Origin: Crossaster papposus
Taxonomy: Eukaryota > Echinodermata > Asteroidea > Velatida > Solasteridae
Length of the DNA stretch: 64,000 nucleotides
Direction: 5' to 3'
Assembly (NCBI GenBank): GCA_037893245.1
Contig: JBAIAA010000807.1
Coordinates: forward strand, 372,001 to 436,000
Shown: piece by piece, positions 44,245 to 55,904 of the stretch
Layout of the letters: every line of letters begins with the position of its first letter
How positions within the stretch are numbered: position 1 is the stretch's first letter
Notes under the pieces: model-generated
The model's database searches: none
Seen by the model: only the letters and a program-made list of their open reading frames with translations
What the model was told of the DNA's origin: nothing
Made by a program: the position numbers and the translations under genes

Positions 44245-44540
44245 GTGTTAGATATTATGCCAATTGCGCTGATCTACGGAGTTAGAACTTGGTTGCCACC
44301 ATAATGTGGAGCCGGATGGGAATTTCCCCTTCTTATTTTTCACCTAAAAGGGTTTTTTATTTGGCGGGTTTTTGCCTATCTCGTAAATCAGAATTAGTAT
44401 TAATGTTTAGAATTCCTGTAATATCCTTGTATTTATAATATGTACTGTTATTTTATTTGATGATGTATGCAGGGCCCCAATGAAAACCAGTTTTAAACTG
44501 TTTGGGCACACCCTGGGTAAAGAAATGGAATAAATAAAAG
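41380..44540 (+). mobile_element. Young LINE inserted in the transposon gene, TSD TGCAA
   Basis: A 3161-bp insertion is bounded by TGCAA at 41375-41379 and 44541-44545 and ends in GGAATAAATAAAA. The ORF is open from the first base to 44244. The 5' end lies just before the endonuclease, so it is likely 5'-truncated or lacks ORF1. Excision of the LINE plus one TGCAA restores the host codon phase exactly. Confidence 0.88.
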
Positions 44541-44545
44541 TGCAA

Positions 44546-47500
44546 CGAAGCAAAAAATACTAAATATCGCTCAGGACATTGTATTTGCGCTTTCAAAGGG
44601 AAAAAAGTTAACCCCAAAGCATGTCGGCCTAGGGATGACCTTACACCAAGCCACAAGGTCAGAGAAACTAGTGGATCTCTTCAATGCTGCTGGTGGTACA
44701 ATAGGTGTCGACACAGTAAGGCGCATGGACACAAGTATCGCGAATGACATTCTTGGGAAATTCGAGGAAAACAACAACACGTACATCCCTGATGGCTTGG
44801 TACCCTATGAACCTGGTAGGCTTATCTTAGGATCAGCTGACAACATAGATGTCAACGAATCGACAATAAGTGGTCAAGGTACATTTCATTGCACACAGTG
44901 GAATGCTTGGCAGCGCGGACCACCTCCTCCTAGAACCCCTGTTAAGCGTGTGCACGGACGAGAGAAGGCTCTGAGAAAGGAGACTGTCGAAAAGTTGCAT
45001 GATGTCGATTCCCCAAAACTAACCATTGGTAAAAGAGTTGAACCCAGGATTCCGAATGCTTCTAGCATTGAACCGAACGACTGGTTCGAAAGTAGTCCAT
45101 GTAGGAAGGCAGCAACACGAATGAATCACGTCTGGGTAATCTCCAGGATGGACACCAGCAACGGCCGTGATGTTCCTCCATGGGCAGCATTCAATGAGTG
45201 TGTGAGTACCGTAGATTCACCACTGACGACGGTGGGAATGGCACCGATTCTCAATGCTACTGCGGATGAATATGGGACCATCACAACGATCATAAACCGG
45301 TTTGTCCTGCTCAGCAGATACCTTGGACAGCGCCATACTATCGTTTTCTTCGATCAGCCCCTCTATGCCAAAGCAAAGGAGATCGTGTGGGCTTCTGAAG
45401 AGTACAATAACGTGGTTGTCCTGCTTGGTGGTCTCCATATCACATTCAACTTCCTTCGGGGCATTGGTCAGCAAATGGAAAGTGCAGGCCTAGATGATGT
45501 ATGGGTGGAGTCTGAAATATTTGGGCAAAATGCTGCCAAGTCAATGATGGATGGGAAACACTACTACAGGGCTATTCAGGGACATATCTGGGCCTATGAA
45601 GCACTCAGTCGGATCAAGTTTGAAGCTTTCTTGGATTGGCTACAGCAGCAAAATCCTGAACTCCATCAGGAACTGGTTGTGCATCGATCAGCTGTATCAG
45701 CATTGTTCAAGAAACATGGTGTGAAAACCCGAGATGAATGTCTGTTAAATGCTGTGACTGTATGCAACAAACTGCTTGATGGTACAAAATATGTAGAGAA
45801 AGCTGACGAATTCCACACCATGCTGAAGCAGAATCCCAACAATGCTTTCTGGTTGCAGTACCTTGAGATGTTGGAAATACTTTTCTCATTCGTCCGCGCT
45901 AACCGAGATGGGGATTGGTTGCTCCATCTTGATTCATTCGCCGCAATGCTACCATGGCTGACCATCTATGACCATGTCAACTATGCAAGATGGGGCCCTG
46001 TTTACCTCGCTGACATGAGAGGACTCGCACAGACCGCACCAGAAGTCCACGAAGAATTCCTGGCAGGGAATTTCGTAGTGAAACGACACGCAGGCAGATT
46101 TAACCAAGTTCCAGTCGATCAAGCCACTGAATGGGTAAACAAGGTCTGCAAGCTGTCAAATGGTATAATTGGCATCACACGGAATGACACGGCAAGAGAC
46201 AGGTTCTGCACGACTTGGTCTGAAAGGTCCCAGATATCAGAAGACACCCTTCATCTATTCGGTCTTCGCAACGACGATTCTGATGAAGCTTTCTCAACTC
46301 GTAAAGATGGTCTTTCGTCCAAAATGACATGGGATTGGGATGCGGTGTCCAAGCTTGAGGCTCAGTTCCGACGATTTAAGGTGTTCACAACATCCGATCT
46401 AAACGTCGCACCCCCCACTGTTACACAGCTAAAATCACTGACTACCAACGACATTGCCACTGAAGAGATAGCTGCAGACCTCCTCACTGCCAACGAAAGA
46501 GGGAAAGATGTCGTATTGAAGAACGTGAAAGAGAGATTAGTGGAGAAGTCTGTGCCTTTCTTCGATCGACAGAAACGCCAGAAATCGAAGACGTTTGCAA
46601 GCCTTTACAAAACACTGGTGCAAGATGGGAAGCAGAAGGTCACCAAGACAATCAAAGCGGACAGGCAACTGATGCAGAGATTGTTCAATGCGTTACAAGC
46701 TGGGCGAGTAGTAGATCTTCACAAGGTACTGAAGCATGAGCTGTCGGTTGTTCCACTTAGTTTGGCAAATACGGATAAAAGGATGAACAGTACCCAAAAG
46801 TCTGCAATGCTTCCCCTGCTAACCACGGGTCTTGGTATAGAGAAAGTCAAAGGGGCACCGGAGACCACAGGAAAAACCTGTATCATAATCGATGGTCATG
46901 CATTGATACAGTCCCTAGGGAAGCCACCAAAGTGCAAGACGTTTGGTGACTATGCCAAAACCTTCGAGAAGACCGTGGTGAAGCAGTTCCGTGGCACAGT
47001 GTCCAGGATTGACGTTGTATTTGATCAGTATAGACCTCTATCGATCAAGTCAACTACACGAAGCAAAAGAGCTGGGCAAACGAGACCAATCCGTAAGGTG
47101 ATCAATCGGGATGATCTTCCACTTCCCCAAGCATGGAAGAACTTCATCGCCTTAGGTGAAAACAAGGAAGACCTTGCACAGTTCCTCAGTGGCAAACTGG
47201 CAACGCACAACGACACAGTCAACGAAGTAGTAGTTGGTGGCAGCAAACCAAACGGATTGTCAACGACAAGGGGAATCATCCCAACACTGAATGCAAACCA
47301 CGAGGAGGCTGACACAAGGATCATCCTCCATGCCCTTGAAGCCATTGATGCAGGGTATGAAAGCATAATTGTGAAGTGCCGTGACACAGATGTCCTGCTG
47401 TTGCTCCTTCACTTCACCAGGGACAAACTCTGCCAGGTTTGGATGATGAGTGGCACGTCCAAGGAGCAAGAGTGTTTTCCAGTTCACGTTATCAACGAGA

Positions 47501-48094
47501 CCCTCCCTTCAGTGGTTGTGGAGAATGTTCTTGGGTTCCATGCCATAACTGGTTGTGATACTGTGTCATCGTTCGCTGGCCATGGCAAAAAAATCATGCT
47601 GGAAGGTCTACTTGCAACACCCGGAACTGTTGCATGGCGTTGGCCGAGATGGGCCATTAAGCGATGTGGAGGAGTTCGTATGTATGCTTTACAAATCGCC
47701 ACACTCTAGTTCAGGTGTTGACAGAGCTAGGCATGACTTCTTCCAGAAAGGGAAGAAGGCACTTGAAATGTTGCCACCAACAAGTGACGCTCTGGAATTG
47801 CATATGTCGCGTGCGAACTACCAGGCAAAAGTATGGCTACAGGCAAACAAGGCTGACGTGGTTGTTCCTGATCCTGAGGAGACTGGAGGTTGGCAGGCAA
47901 CCGACAGACAGTTGGAAGTGGTGTGGTTGCGTAAACCATCTGTTCCAAGTAGCTGTTTGGAACTAGTTACTTGTGGGTGCAAAAGCAAGTGCCGCACACA
48001 GGCTTGCCATTGCCACAAGATGGGACAACCATGTATACCTGCATGTGGCTGTGATGCTGAAGGATGCATGAACACGGCAGGGGATAAAGCTTGA
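44546..48094 (+). CDS. Transposon-encoded protein, C-terminal part with XPG/FEN1-like nuclease and CXC tail (one frameshift)
   Basis: The frame resumes with TKQKILNIAQDIVFALSKGK and KLTPKHVGLGMTLHQATRS. A conserved-looking middle follows (RYLGQRHTIVFFDQPLYAKA, VVLLGGLHITFNFLRGIGQQ), then a C-terminal third resembling FEN1/EXO1/XPG nucleases. Its blocks in order are IIIDGHALIQSL (~46875), IDVVFDQYRPLSIKSTTRSK (~47010), EEADTRIILHA (~47305), VKCRDTDVLLLLLHF (~47370) and ITGCDTVSSFAGHGKK (~47550). These parallel the first Asp, VFDG...R..R, EAEA, DxD and GCDY..GxGxK blocks of that family. The frame then shifts inside an A7 run (47587-47593). The second frame adds SCWKVYLQHPEL and ends in a CXC-like tail (CGCKSKCRTQACHCHKMGQP, then CGCDAEGC). 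The XPG-like call is by eye. Confidence 0.7.
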
Positions 48095-48454
48095 ACAGAA
48101 GTGATTTGGTGATGGGTTAAATCGATGAAAAAAAATGTACAGTTGCTTATATCCGTTAAAACACATCATTGGCGCTGTATACTTACCTGCTTAACCAAGA
48201 CAAAACAACAGGGACAATTCGATTCTTCTTTAGTATAAAAGTAACATTTAACCTTTTAACCTTGAAATTTGACCTTGAATGTCATACATACCTTTGGAAA
48301 CTAGACGATTGTGTGGCTTCTAGCTACTGTGGTGCCTTGTTAATGAAGAAGCAAGGGTAATTTCTGGTAAAAGTGACTTTAAAATCAATGCATCTTACAT
48401 TATGCGAATTCCAAAGTATAAAGCATTAAAAAGCATTTATATTCATAAATCGCT
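48095..48454. other. 3' non-coding part of the 9.45-kb element
   Basis: It lies between the stop at 48094 and the right inverted repeat. It contains TTTGACCTTGAATGTCATA at about 48269, another AGGTCA-like site. No gene. Confidence 0.6.
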
Positions 48455-48743
48455 TAATATTTACCTATTATTTTAGAAGTTAAAACCCTTATAACTTATT
48501 AAATATTCAATTGTTTGTGCCAAACTGGATGTTATATGAAAGTACAAGACCAAATCAACAAAAATGAAAATATGACCTCGTTTGACCTTTTGACCCTCAA
48601 ATTTGACCTTCAAGGTCAAATGCCATTTTGGCAACCGAGTGATTCTGAAAGCCTGGACCATAGTAATACTTTCTAGCATGGTTGCCAGCTTTGAACAAAA
48701 AATGCCATCAACATTTTTTTTTAGGGTCTTGGCCTGCCGACTA
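48455..48743 (-). repeat. Right terminal inverted repeat of the 9.45-kb element
   Basis: Reverse complement of the left repeat at 39291-39585, ending GGCCTGCCGACTA, followed by GAA. Spurious open frames occur on both strands. Confidence 0.9.
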
Positions 48744-50389
48744 GAAAGAATCTTTTCGAAATTGGGAGACATCGAGAAGTTTGACTTTGACATTAGCTGC
48801 AGTGCTGGCCGGGGAACCTTGTGCCAAGTGAAGTGGACACACACACGTGTAACGTACGGTCGTCAGTTCTGCTGTTCTGGATATCGGGATCGCAAAATAT
48901 ATTCAGGCTGCTTTTGGATCGGCTACATATAGGCCCTAAAATCAAGTGAAATGGGTTTATTACTATACTTGTTCCACCTTTACTAAAAGTGATATGGCAA
49001 AAACGTAAATAGACATGACGTAGCAATAGCACGATTGATGAACTTGAAGGAGTAGGCACTAAATTTGTTTTCCTGGCATACAAATACAAAAAACACGCTT
49101 CTAGTAAAAGGTTCTACTTCTTCTATTTTTGAAAATACCGTACATGTCGGCCTATAGGCCACAACGAACTGACATCGCTGTTCATGCTTTTCTTAGTTCC
49201 GGATCGCTTGAAAAACTGCTTTGTACTTGTTGTACATGTACATGTATACACATGTAGGCCCTAATTAGGTTATTATAAAAGAAAATATTTACAGCGAGAA
49301 CCAACCGAATCAAGCAGATTTTCTGATAAAATATTTAAGCTACATCTGTTGAGCCATATAGGCCTAACCGAATGCCTAAAGTTTAAAAGGAAAAGAAATC
49401 GCACAAAAAAATGTTTTCTCCCACTCGACAAGCTTGCTTCTTGGGGCCTGCCTCAACACTTATTCGCAGTGGTTTAATAATCTCATATAATAATAATGTT
49501 GTGTGGAAAATAAAGTGACATGAATGAATGATGACTGAATGAATGAATGTGATATAAAGGGTAAAGCCGTAAAGGCCAATTGTTTTTCCTTAAAACAACA
49601 CTTTTATGTGCTACTTTCTCTAAATATGGTTAGTAGACATAACAAAGATTACAAATATCAATAAATCAAAAAATAGAACAAAAATAGCCTCAATTCACTA
49701 TTTTCCACTGTGCCCTGTGCCTAGCTTAGTCTCATTTTCCCAGAATGCCTCATAAATGTAGGTCATACAAATTCAAGTTAATTTACATAGATGAAAATGA
49801 GTAAATTTGATATTGTCGAACTTCAATCTAATCAAATGTGCTATGGTGGATTACTAAAGGGGAACGAGTGAATTCGTTTTTTAATAACTATAGAGCAGTG
49901 CCGGTCAGAATGTGCCTGTTCGGGACGGGCAAATTGCTTGGCCTCCGGCATTGTCTAGGAGACCCACAATTGTGGTGGCGTGGTATGGAGTGTGGTGCCC
50001 GATCAAAATGTTCAGCAGTGTGTGGCGGTCTTTATAACACCTCACCCAAAGATTCTGTGTTTTGATTGGCCGAGAGCTAGTCACATGGCATTTTCTATTT
50101 TTATGATCTTTTTGTGCACCGCCTAAAAGCACCGATACCACCGGTATACCCGTAGCAAACAAAAGCACCGGTACTATACCATTATCAACCAAAATAGCAT
50201 ACCCATTTGCTTGCAAATGCATGCTGAAGTTCACATTAAGTGTCATGCGTATTGTTCCAAAGAGCCAGCGCTACAGAGCTAGGTTCAATCATTTACATGT
50301 TCTGAAGGGGTGGTTTTGAAAAGAGCAAATGTATGTTCTGTCAATTTTGTATTTAAATCGAAATTCATTTAAATTTTAAAAAAAAAATT
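48744..50389. other. Non-coding intergenic stretch
   Basis: It contains a TGAATGAA microsatellite at about 49520-49548 and a GTGGTGGCG-rich block near 49960-50040 that could be part of an old repeat. No gene is supported. Confidence 0.4.
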
Positions 50390-50540
50390 GTTTAACCAAT
50401 TTGCAGCAGGATTATTGTAACATTCACCGAGCCGAGGCGATGGATTATTATTTGTTTTAACTCGATCCAAGCGGGTTCAGGCAGATGCAGTACCGGAAAG
50501 CACACCCATGCATTTCCGGCCTTGCTCGCTGCTAACTGGA
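50390..50540 (+). mobile_element. MITE family B, partial copy
   Basis: TTTAACCAATTTGCAGCAGG, then CACCGAGCCGAGG, AACTCGATCCAAGCGGGTTC and CATTTCCGGCCTTGCTCGC match family B. The right end is missing. It is followed by a CTTTCT/poly-C low-complexity block (50590-50690). Confidence 0.75.
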
Positions 50541-50954
50541 ACTAACACTGAAGGGCTTAAAGCTTGCAGAATTTGTATATAAATAATGTCTTCTTTCTCT
50601 TTCTTTCTCTCCATCTCTGTCTTTTCCTTCTCCTCCCCACCCCCCCCCCCCCCCCCCCTTCTCCTCCTCCAGCCCTCTTCCACTTCTGTTTGAAAAAAAA
50701 ATCCCTCTTGAGCTGCTTACAGTACTTGCAGCTAATAAGGTACGGTACATGGGTGTATTGGCTACACATTGTTTCCCTGTGGTTTATTGAAATACCAAAA
50801 TAAAAACATGCTACGGTAATTAATACACTGTACAGTCATTCATCGTTACACGTAATTACCAGAGCTCAATTGCTTTCAAGTCTTCTGTTGTTTAACTTTA
50901 ATTATTGATACTTAATCACATTTATTTAAAGTATAAGCCATGTACATAGTGCAG

Positions 50955-51240
50955 TTGCAATAGAATTGTCAGACCTTTCAAAACCTTTCCAGTTTGCTGG
51001 ACTGAAGGGTTTTGACAGGCGAGAAAACTGTCTGACAAAAGGTATGAAAGATTTCACAGCAACTGTACTGATATTTGGTCGAGCAATACTGCTCGACCTT
51101 TCATTTCCTTTAGCAAGGTTTTGGAGGGTCTTGGAGGTCTGATAGACTTTCCATACCTTTATCATAGGGGTATACCATAGCCCAATTTGTCTACCTTTCA
51201 ATACGTTTCAAAAGGTATTGAAAGGTGTGTTTTAATTCTG
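50955..51240. repeat. Degenerate repeat of CTTTCAAAACCTTTC motifs
   Basis: AGACCTTTCAAAACCTTTCC, GACCTTTCATTTCCTTTAGC and CCTTTCAATACGTTTCAAAA, with complements such as AAAGGTATTGAAAGGT, recur over ~285 bp. It is probably an old inverted-repeat element. No coding content. Confidence 0.5.
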
Positions 51241-52229
51241 AAGTGTTTTAAAAGGTTCATATTTATTTATACTGTATTTTGTTTTTACCTTGACAGGGAT
51301 AACTGCATACAATGTACAATGTAGTACCAGTAGTTGACTAGATGTTAATATAGGTAATGTACAAACATCAAAACAAAACTACTGAATTATTATGAAATAC
51401 CTTACTCGACTGTAAGTGAATAAAAACCTCAAGCACCCTGTAAAATCCTGGGACCTACATTGTATACATTGTAGTGTGCTGTGGTTTTCAAGAAAAGTAG
51501 AATTTTGTATCAATTTACATTGATTGCCGGCCCCCAATTGTTGACAAAAACCACTAAATCGCTGTTTTGTCTGCATCACAATATTTACCATAAAATATTG
51601 TATAAACCAAGTCCTAACCATCCATTAAAAAAAAACCAGCAAAAGCAAATTGTATTTACTTTTATTATTTAACTGTCAAAAAGAAAAAAAACCTGCAGCG
51701 CACAGAGAACACATACGCCAGCCTAGCATTTTTAATTTTTTTGGCAAAGTGCAAACTGGCGAGACTGGCAATTAAGTGAAATTAATATCCAAAACAAGCG
51801 CAGAGAAATATTTAAATAAATTTGATTTGCCCTATTGACGCAGGTTTGTGGAAACAGCTGGCAGGCCTGGGGCTCCATTAATGGCTTGTTTTAGTTTGTC
51901 TTTAATGTTGGTGTGGGTGCATTTAAGCATAGATCATTAGATGGAATATCAAGAGCATGGAATATCAAGAGCATTTTGTACTGTACATGTACATGGACAA
52001 GGGTTTGTCCATAAATAATTTAAGGGGTTCATATTTTATTTATTTTTCCCCTAGCTACATACATCTTTTTTTATTTGGGATAATTTGATGCCTTCTATTT
52101 CCAATAGCAAACTTAAAGCAATTTACCTTAAAACAAATAACATCGACACTTCCATGGGAAATGTGGGAAATTACACACGTCAGGCGTTATCCCTGCATTA
52201 TCCCTGCGTTATCCCTACCCTATTTTTCT

Positions 52230-52715
52230 TATACATGTACAACCTGAATCCTGCAAAATCCTGCAATTACAAAGTGTTAAAAACTCTTTATAACCTAAAT
52301 CCTGCAAAATCTTTAAATATTTATTATTGGTGACTACTGCCTGAATCCTGCAAAGTCGTGCAGCGGAATTACCATTGAGCTACCAGTATCCAGCCAAACA
52401 TGGAACAAACAGCTGCTATCCTTGACAAATAACCTAAACCTTGAATAAAACTCGATGAAGAATTTGCATATAGAGCATGAGCAGTTTGAAAGTACAAAGT
52501 AGCAAATAACCTTAATCCTCAAAAATCCTCATTTAAATTCACAAGTAAATTCAAAACCTGCAAAAATCACCCAGCATTAGTTTAGGCCTAATGACCTGGA
52601 TCCTGCATTATCCTCCAGTGGCAAAAACTCAAACGCCCTCAATCCTGCAAATTCCTCCAATGCATCAACTTCCAAGTGACCTTAATTCTGCAAAATCCTG
52701 TAATTTGATAAGGAT
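52230..52715. repeat. Interspersed repeat rich in AATCCTGCAAAATCCTGCA, copy 2
   Basis: Inverted relative to 32358-32596. It contains a degenerate tandem of AATCCTGCAAAATC units at 52245-52350 and the block ATGACCTGGATCCTGCATTA at about 52590. Non-coding. Confidence 0.75.
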
Positions 52716-52856
52716 AAAGGAGTCAAACAGTTTAAACTTTATTTTGGTGTCCCAGTTATATCTGACCTGTGTAATTTGATTTCAAACTAATTACTTCAAA
52801 CCATTTGACTTCAAACTAACACAAATATTTTCATCTTTTTCCAAGATACTTTGCTC

Positions 52857-52993
52857 TAACCAATTCCCACCAGGATTATTTTGACAGTGACTGGGCCCTG
52901 CAGGCACAAAAATGTTTTTCACGAACCTCGATCCCAGATGGGTTCAGGCTGACGTCTGTGGGTAGCACACCCTGATATTTCCGGCCTGTTGAC
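52857..52993 (+). mobile_element. MITE family B, degraded copy
   Basis: TAACCAATTCCCACCAGGAT, ACGAACCTCGATCCCAGATG and CACACCCTGATATTTCCGGC match the family. The right end is missing. Confidence 0.65.
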
Positions 52994-53749
52994 TACAAAA
53001 AACAATATTGTTTTTCTTGTTTTTTTTCTTTAGCATCTAGGTACACAAACCTTCAAACAAGTCAGTGTAACAATATTTGTTATATACAATACTAACCCCC
53101 CAAATCCATCAATTTATGAAAATTACAGCAAAAGCAAATGTTGTACCGGTATGACATGCATTCCCTTGATAATTCCTTTCTTCAGCTTTCCTGGTTGCAT
53201 TTTTTCAACTCTGTAGCTATTTGTCTAGAGTGGCTTTTTAACCTTGCTTCCGGCAATATATCCATACAAAAAAATGTAAATAAATATTATGCAATTTGAA
53301 CAAGCATGTCATTTACTACTTACAGTAAGTGGAGAGAATATCATTTTATCAAGTGCATTTTTCTGTTGCCGACAGATTTGCCGACAGATCTACAGTAGCA
53401 ATGCATACAGTATTTCCCTCTTGGCGCCACTAATAATCTCCTCACATCCACTCGAAATTTGCCATTCTTTTTTAGTCTTCAAATTTTTAATCAATATCTC
53501 CACCCTCAAATATCAATAATATTGGGAGGGGCACTGGCGCTTATTCGTTAAATTTGTTCCATAAGCCAGCAGACTTTTCTATTTTAGGCAAATAATAATG
53601 CATCTGATATGCTCCCATATACAAAGTACATTTCCCCCAAAAAATATTTCCCAGTTTTCTCTGTTGTTATCATGCTCGTCTAGTTGCCGTCCTGTCTGTT
53701 TATATCATCTGTATTGTTCATTAGATTTTTGTCTGTTTTTGTCTGTTTC

Positions 53750-54500
53750 GGTGATGCACAGATAGCCCCATCGTTGCAGGCCCGGAACTTGGGGGTTATA
53801 TTTGATTCCGCAATGACATTTAAATCTCACGTCGCTAACACTGTCCGTTTGGCATCATTCCAAATTAGAAACATTGGTCGTATTCGCAAGTATTTGAATA
53901 GAAGTGCTACCGAGCACATTATCCATGCATTTGTGACTTCACGACTAGACAACGGCAATTCACTACTCTACGGACTCCCTCAGAATCAAATATACCGTCT
54001 TCAACGTCTTCAGAATACTGCTGCCCGCATCATCACCTTATCTAGGAGGAACTGTCACATAACCCCCATTTTGAAGGAACTACACTGGCTTCCTGTCTCC
54101 CAAAGGATTGTTTTCAAACTCATGCTTCTGGTCCACAAAGCTCTAAACAACAAGGCTCCCTACTACATTAAGGAACTACTACATGAATATTCTCCAGCAA
54201 GAACTCTTAGATCAAGTAACCAGCAACTTCTCAAGGAACCAATTGCTAAACGAACATGGGGCGCCATATCTTTTTCTGTTGCAGCTCCTCGACTTTGGAA
54301 TTCATTGCCACTTGAACTCAGATCATGCCATTGTACAACTAGGTTCAAATCACTTCTTAAGACTTACTTGATGTCACAAATTTCCAGGATTCATTTACTT
54401 ACTTACTTACTTTACTTGTTGTTGTCTACAGCGCCTTGAGCACCCTGCAGGGTGGATTTGTGCGCTTTACAAATCTCATTATTATTATTATTATTATTAT
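53750..54500 (+). pseudogene. 5'-truncated CR1/L2-like LINE, RT C-terminal domain and 3' tail
   Basis: The open frame from about 53684 contains only the post-RT region: LGVIFDSAMTFKSHVANTV, HAFVTSRLDNGNSLLYGLPQ, LQRLQNTAARIITLSRR, LKELHWLPVSQRIVFKLML, HEYSPARTLRSS and WNSLPLELRSC. It is followed by GCGCCTTGAGCACCCTGCAG, GCGCTTTACAAATCTC and an ATT microsatellite (54478-54500), the usual L2/CR1-type 3' end. The frame is intact to 54439, so the fragment is fairly young. It is not a host gene. Confidence 0.88.
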
Positions 54501-55174
54501 GTAGTTTTGTTGTTATTGGTTTATTTTTGTTTCCAAATTTGTTTTCACTTTATTTGTGTTTTGTTTTAGTAAACAATAAAAATAACAATAATAATAAACG
54601 GCGGGACAAAAATAAAATAGTTCCGGCAGCATTTTGGGTTTTTTCAAGAAAGTAAATTCTTTTAAAATCTGTTAGTTTCCTCTCGTTGGTGTCTGTTTGT
54701 CATATGAAAATCAAACCCCTATCAAAATCGGACTCCTTTACCCTTTTTAGTGCTTTTTCAACATTTTTATTTTATTTTCCGAACGAATTTTTAAGGAATA
54801 TAATGTACTCTACCGAATAAATTTGCTTGTTTGCATTGGCAGGTCTTTCTACAGTTTTAAAAAGTGTTTTTTATTATTGCTCAAATTGCCTGCTTTATAG
54901 TTAAGAAAGTTTTGAGCAAAAGGTCATAAATATTCATGCTAATTTAGGCCAATAAAAGAAACGGATTGCGATTCAGTATGTACACATGTACATGTACGTA
55001 CACACCAATTTCGCGTTTTCGTATCACTGTGGAGACATGGCTTTGTTCTCGTGTACAAAATTGTTAGAAAGTCGAGCAAGTTTTTCAAAATGCTCTCATT
55101 TTAACCACAATTATTTTCCTGGGTTGAAATTTTGACCTACATGTAATATACCCTATATTATACCCAAACACTTA

Positions 55175-55900
55175 AGCCGTGTTCCCATTGGAATTTTTCT
55201 TCCGCGGCCACGCGGAGACTTACCGCGGCATTCCTTAGCGTGAATCTACCGCGCGTTCCCACCTGGACTTATATTCCGCGACGGAACGGTACATTCGCTG
55301 TTCGACACTGGCAGAATGTCACACATTGCGGGCACTGTGCACAGGCACCTTTGACCTATGCGGGATATGACGTGCCTGTGACGTATTTTTCGCGCGCTAG
55401 ACTCGTTGCCACGTAAACAACATACAACAACACTGACGCGACAAGTCAAGTAGCGAAACTGCAGCAACTGGACGAGATTGAAAAAAGCGCTGACCGTATT
55501 GCATTATACACACGGTAATTCCTACACACGCTGCGTACGGTACATACCACACCGCCATCAATGCAAACTAGACAGGGAACCATACTTCCATTTTCGCGCG
55601 AGTTCTGTGTATAGTTGTGACGTATACAGGAAGTGTTGTTGTTTGCATAGCGTTTTACAGCGTGGTCGCGGTAGTTTTACAGCGCGGAGCGTTCCCATTG
55701 GACTTTTTAGCGGCCCTGATAATTTACCGTGGCTGCGCGGAACTCTCCCGCGACCTCTTTCGGCCTGTTTTTTTTACATCACGGTCGCGGTAAATAGACA
55801 GGGAGGTGTGTTTACCGTGCGTTCCCATTGGACTTAATTTTGTCGTTCTGAAGAAAAGTCGCGGTACTCTAACAAAATTAAGTCCAATGGGAACATGCCT
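55175..55900. mobile_element. ~726-bp GC-rich MITE (Harbinger-like)
   Basis: The ends AGCCGTGTTCCCATTGGA and TCCAATGGGAACATGCCT are near-complements, flanked by TTA and TAA. It interrupts a repeat whose uninterrupted relative lies inverted near 19840-19925. The interior has CGCGG/ACCGCG motifs and further CGTTCCCATTGGAC copies at about 55688 and 55819, as in the 16614 element. It has no coding content. Confidence 0.75.
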
Positions 55901-55904
55901 TAAC

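Larger units (their letters stand above)
39291..48743 (+). mobile_element. 9.45-kb DNA transposon with long TIRs encoding an XPG/FEN1-like protein
   Basis: The ends are TAGTCGGCAGGCC and its complement, flanked by GAA on each side (possible 3-bp target duplication). Inverted repeats of ~290 bp (39291-39585 and 48455-48743) are highly similar and include TTGATGGCATTTTTTGTTCA and the AGGTCA cluster. One plus-strand gene fills the interior, broken by a LINE at 41380-44540. Without the LINE the element is ~6.3 kb. I recognise no canonical DDE transposase, so the mobilising activity is unknown. The gene could encode a new kind of transposase, or the element could be non-autonomous. Confidence 0.85.

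Noticed and set aside
53684..53750. Hydrophobic N-terminus of the 53.7-kb frame as a signal peptide
   Set aside because: LINE similarity begins only at about 53760; the upstream residues are unrelated genomic DNA read through in frame.
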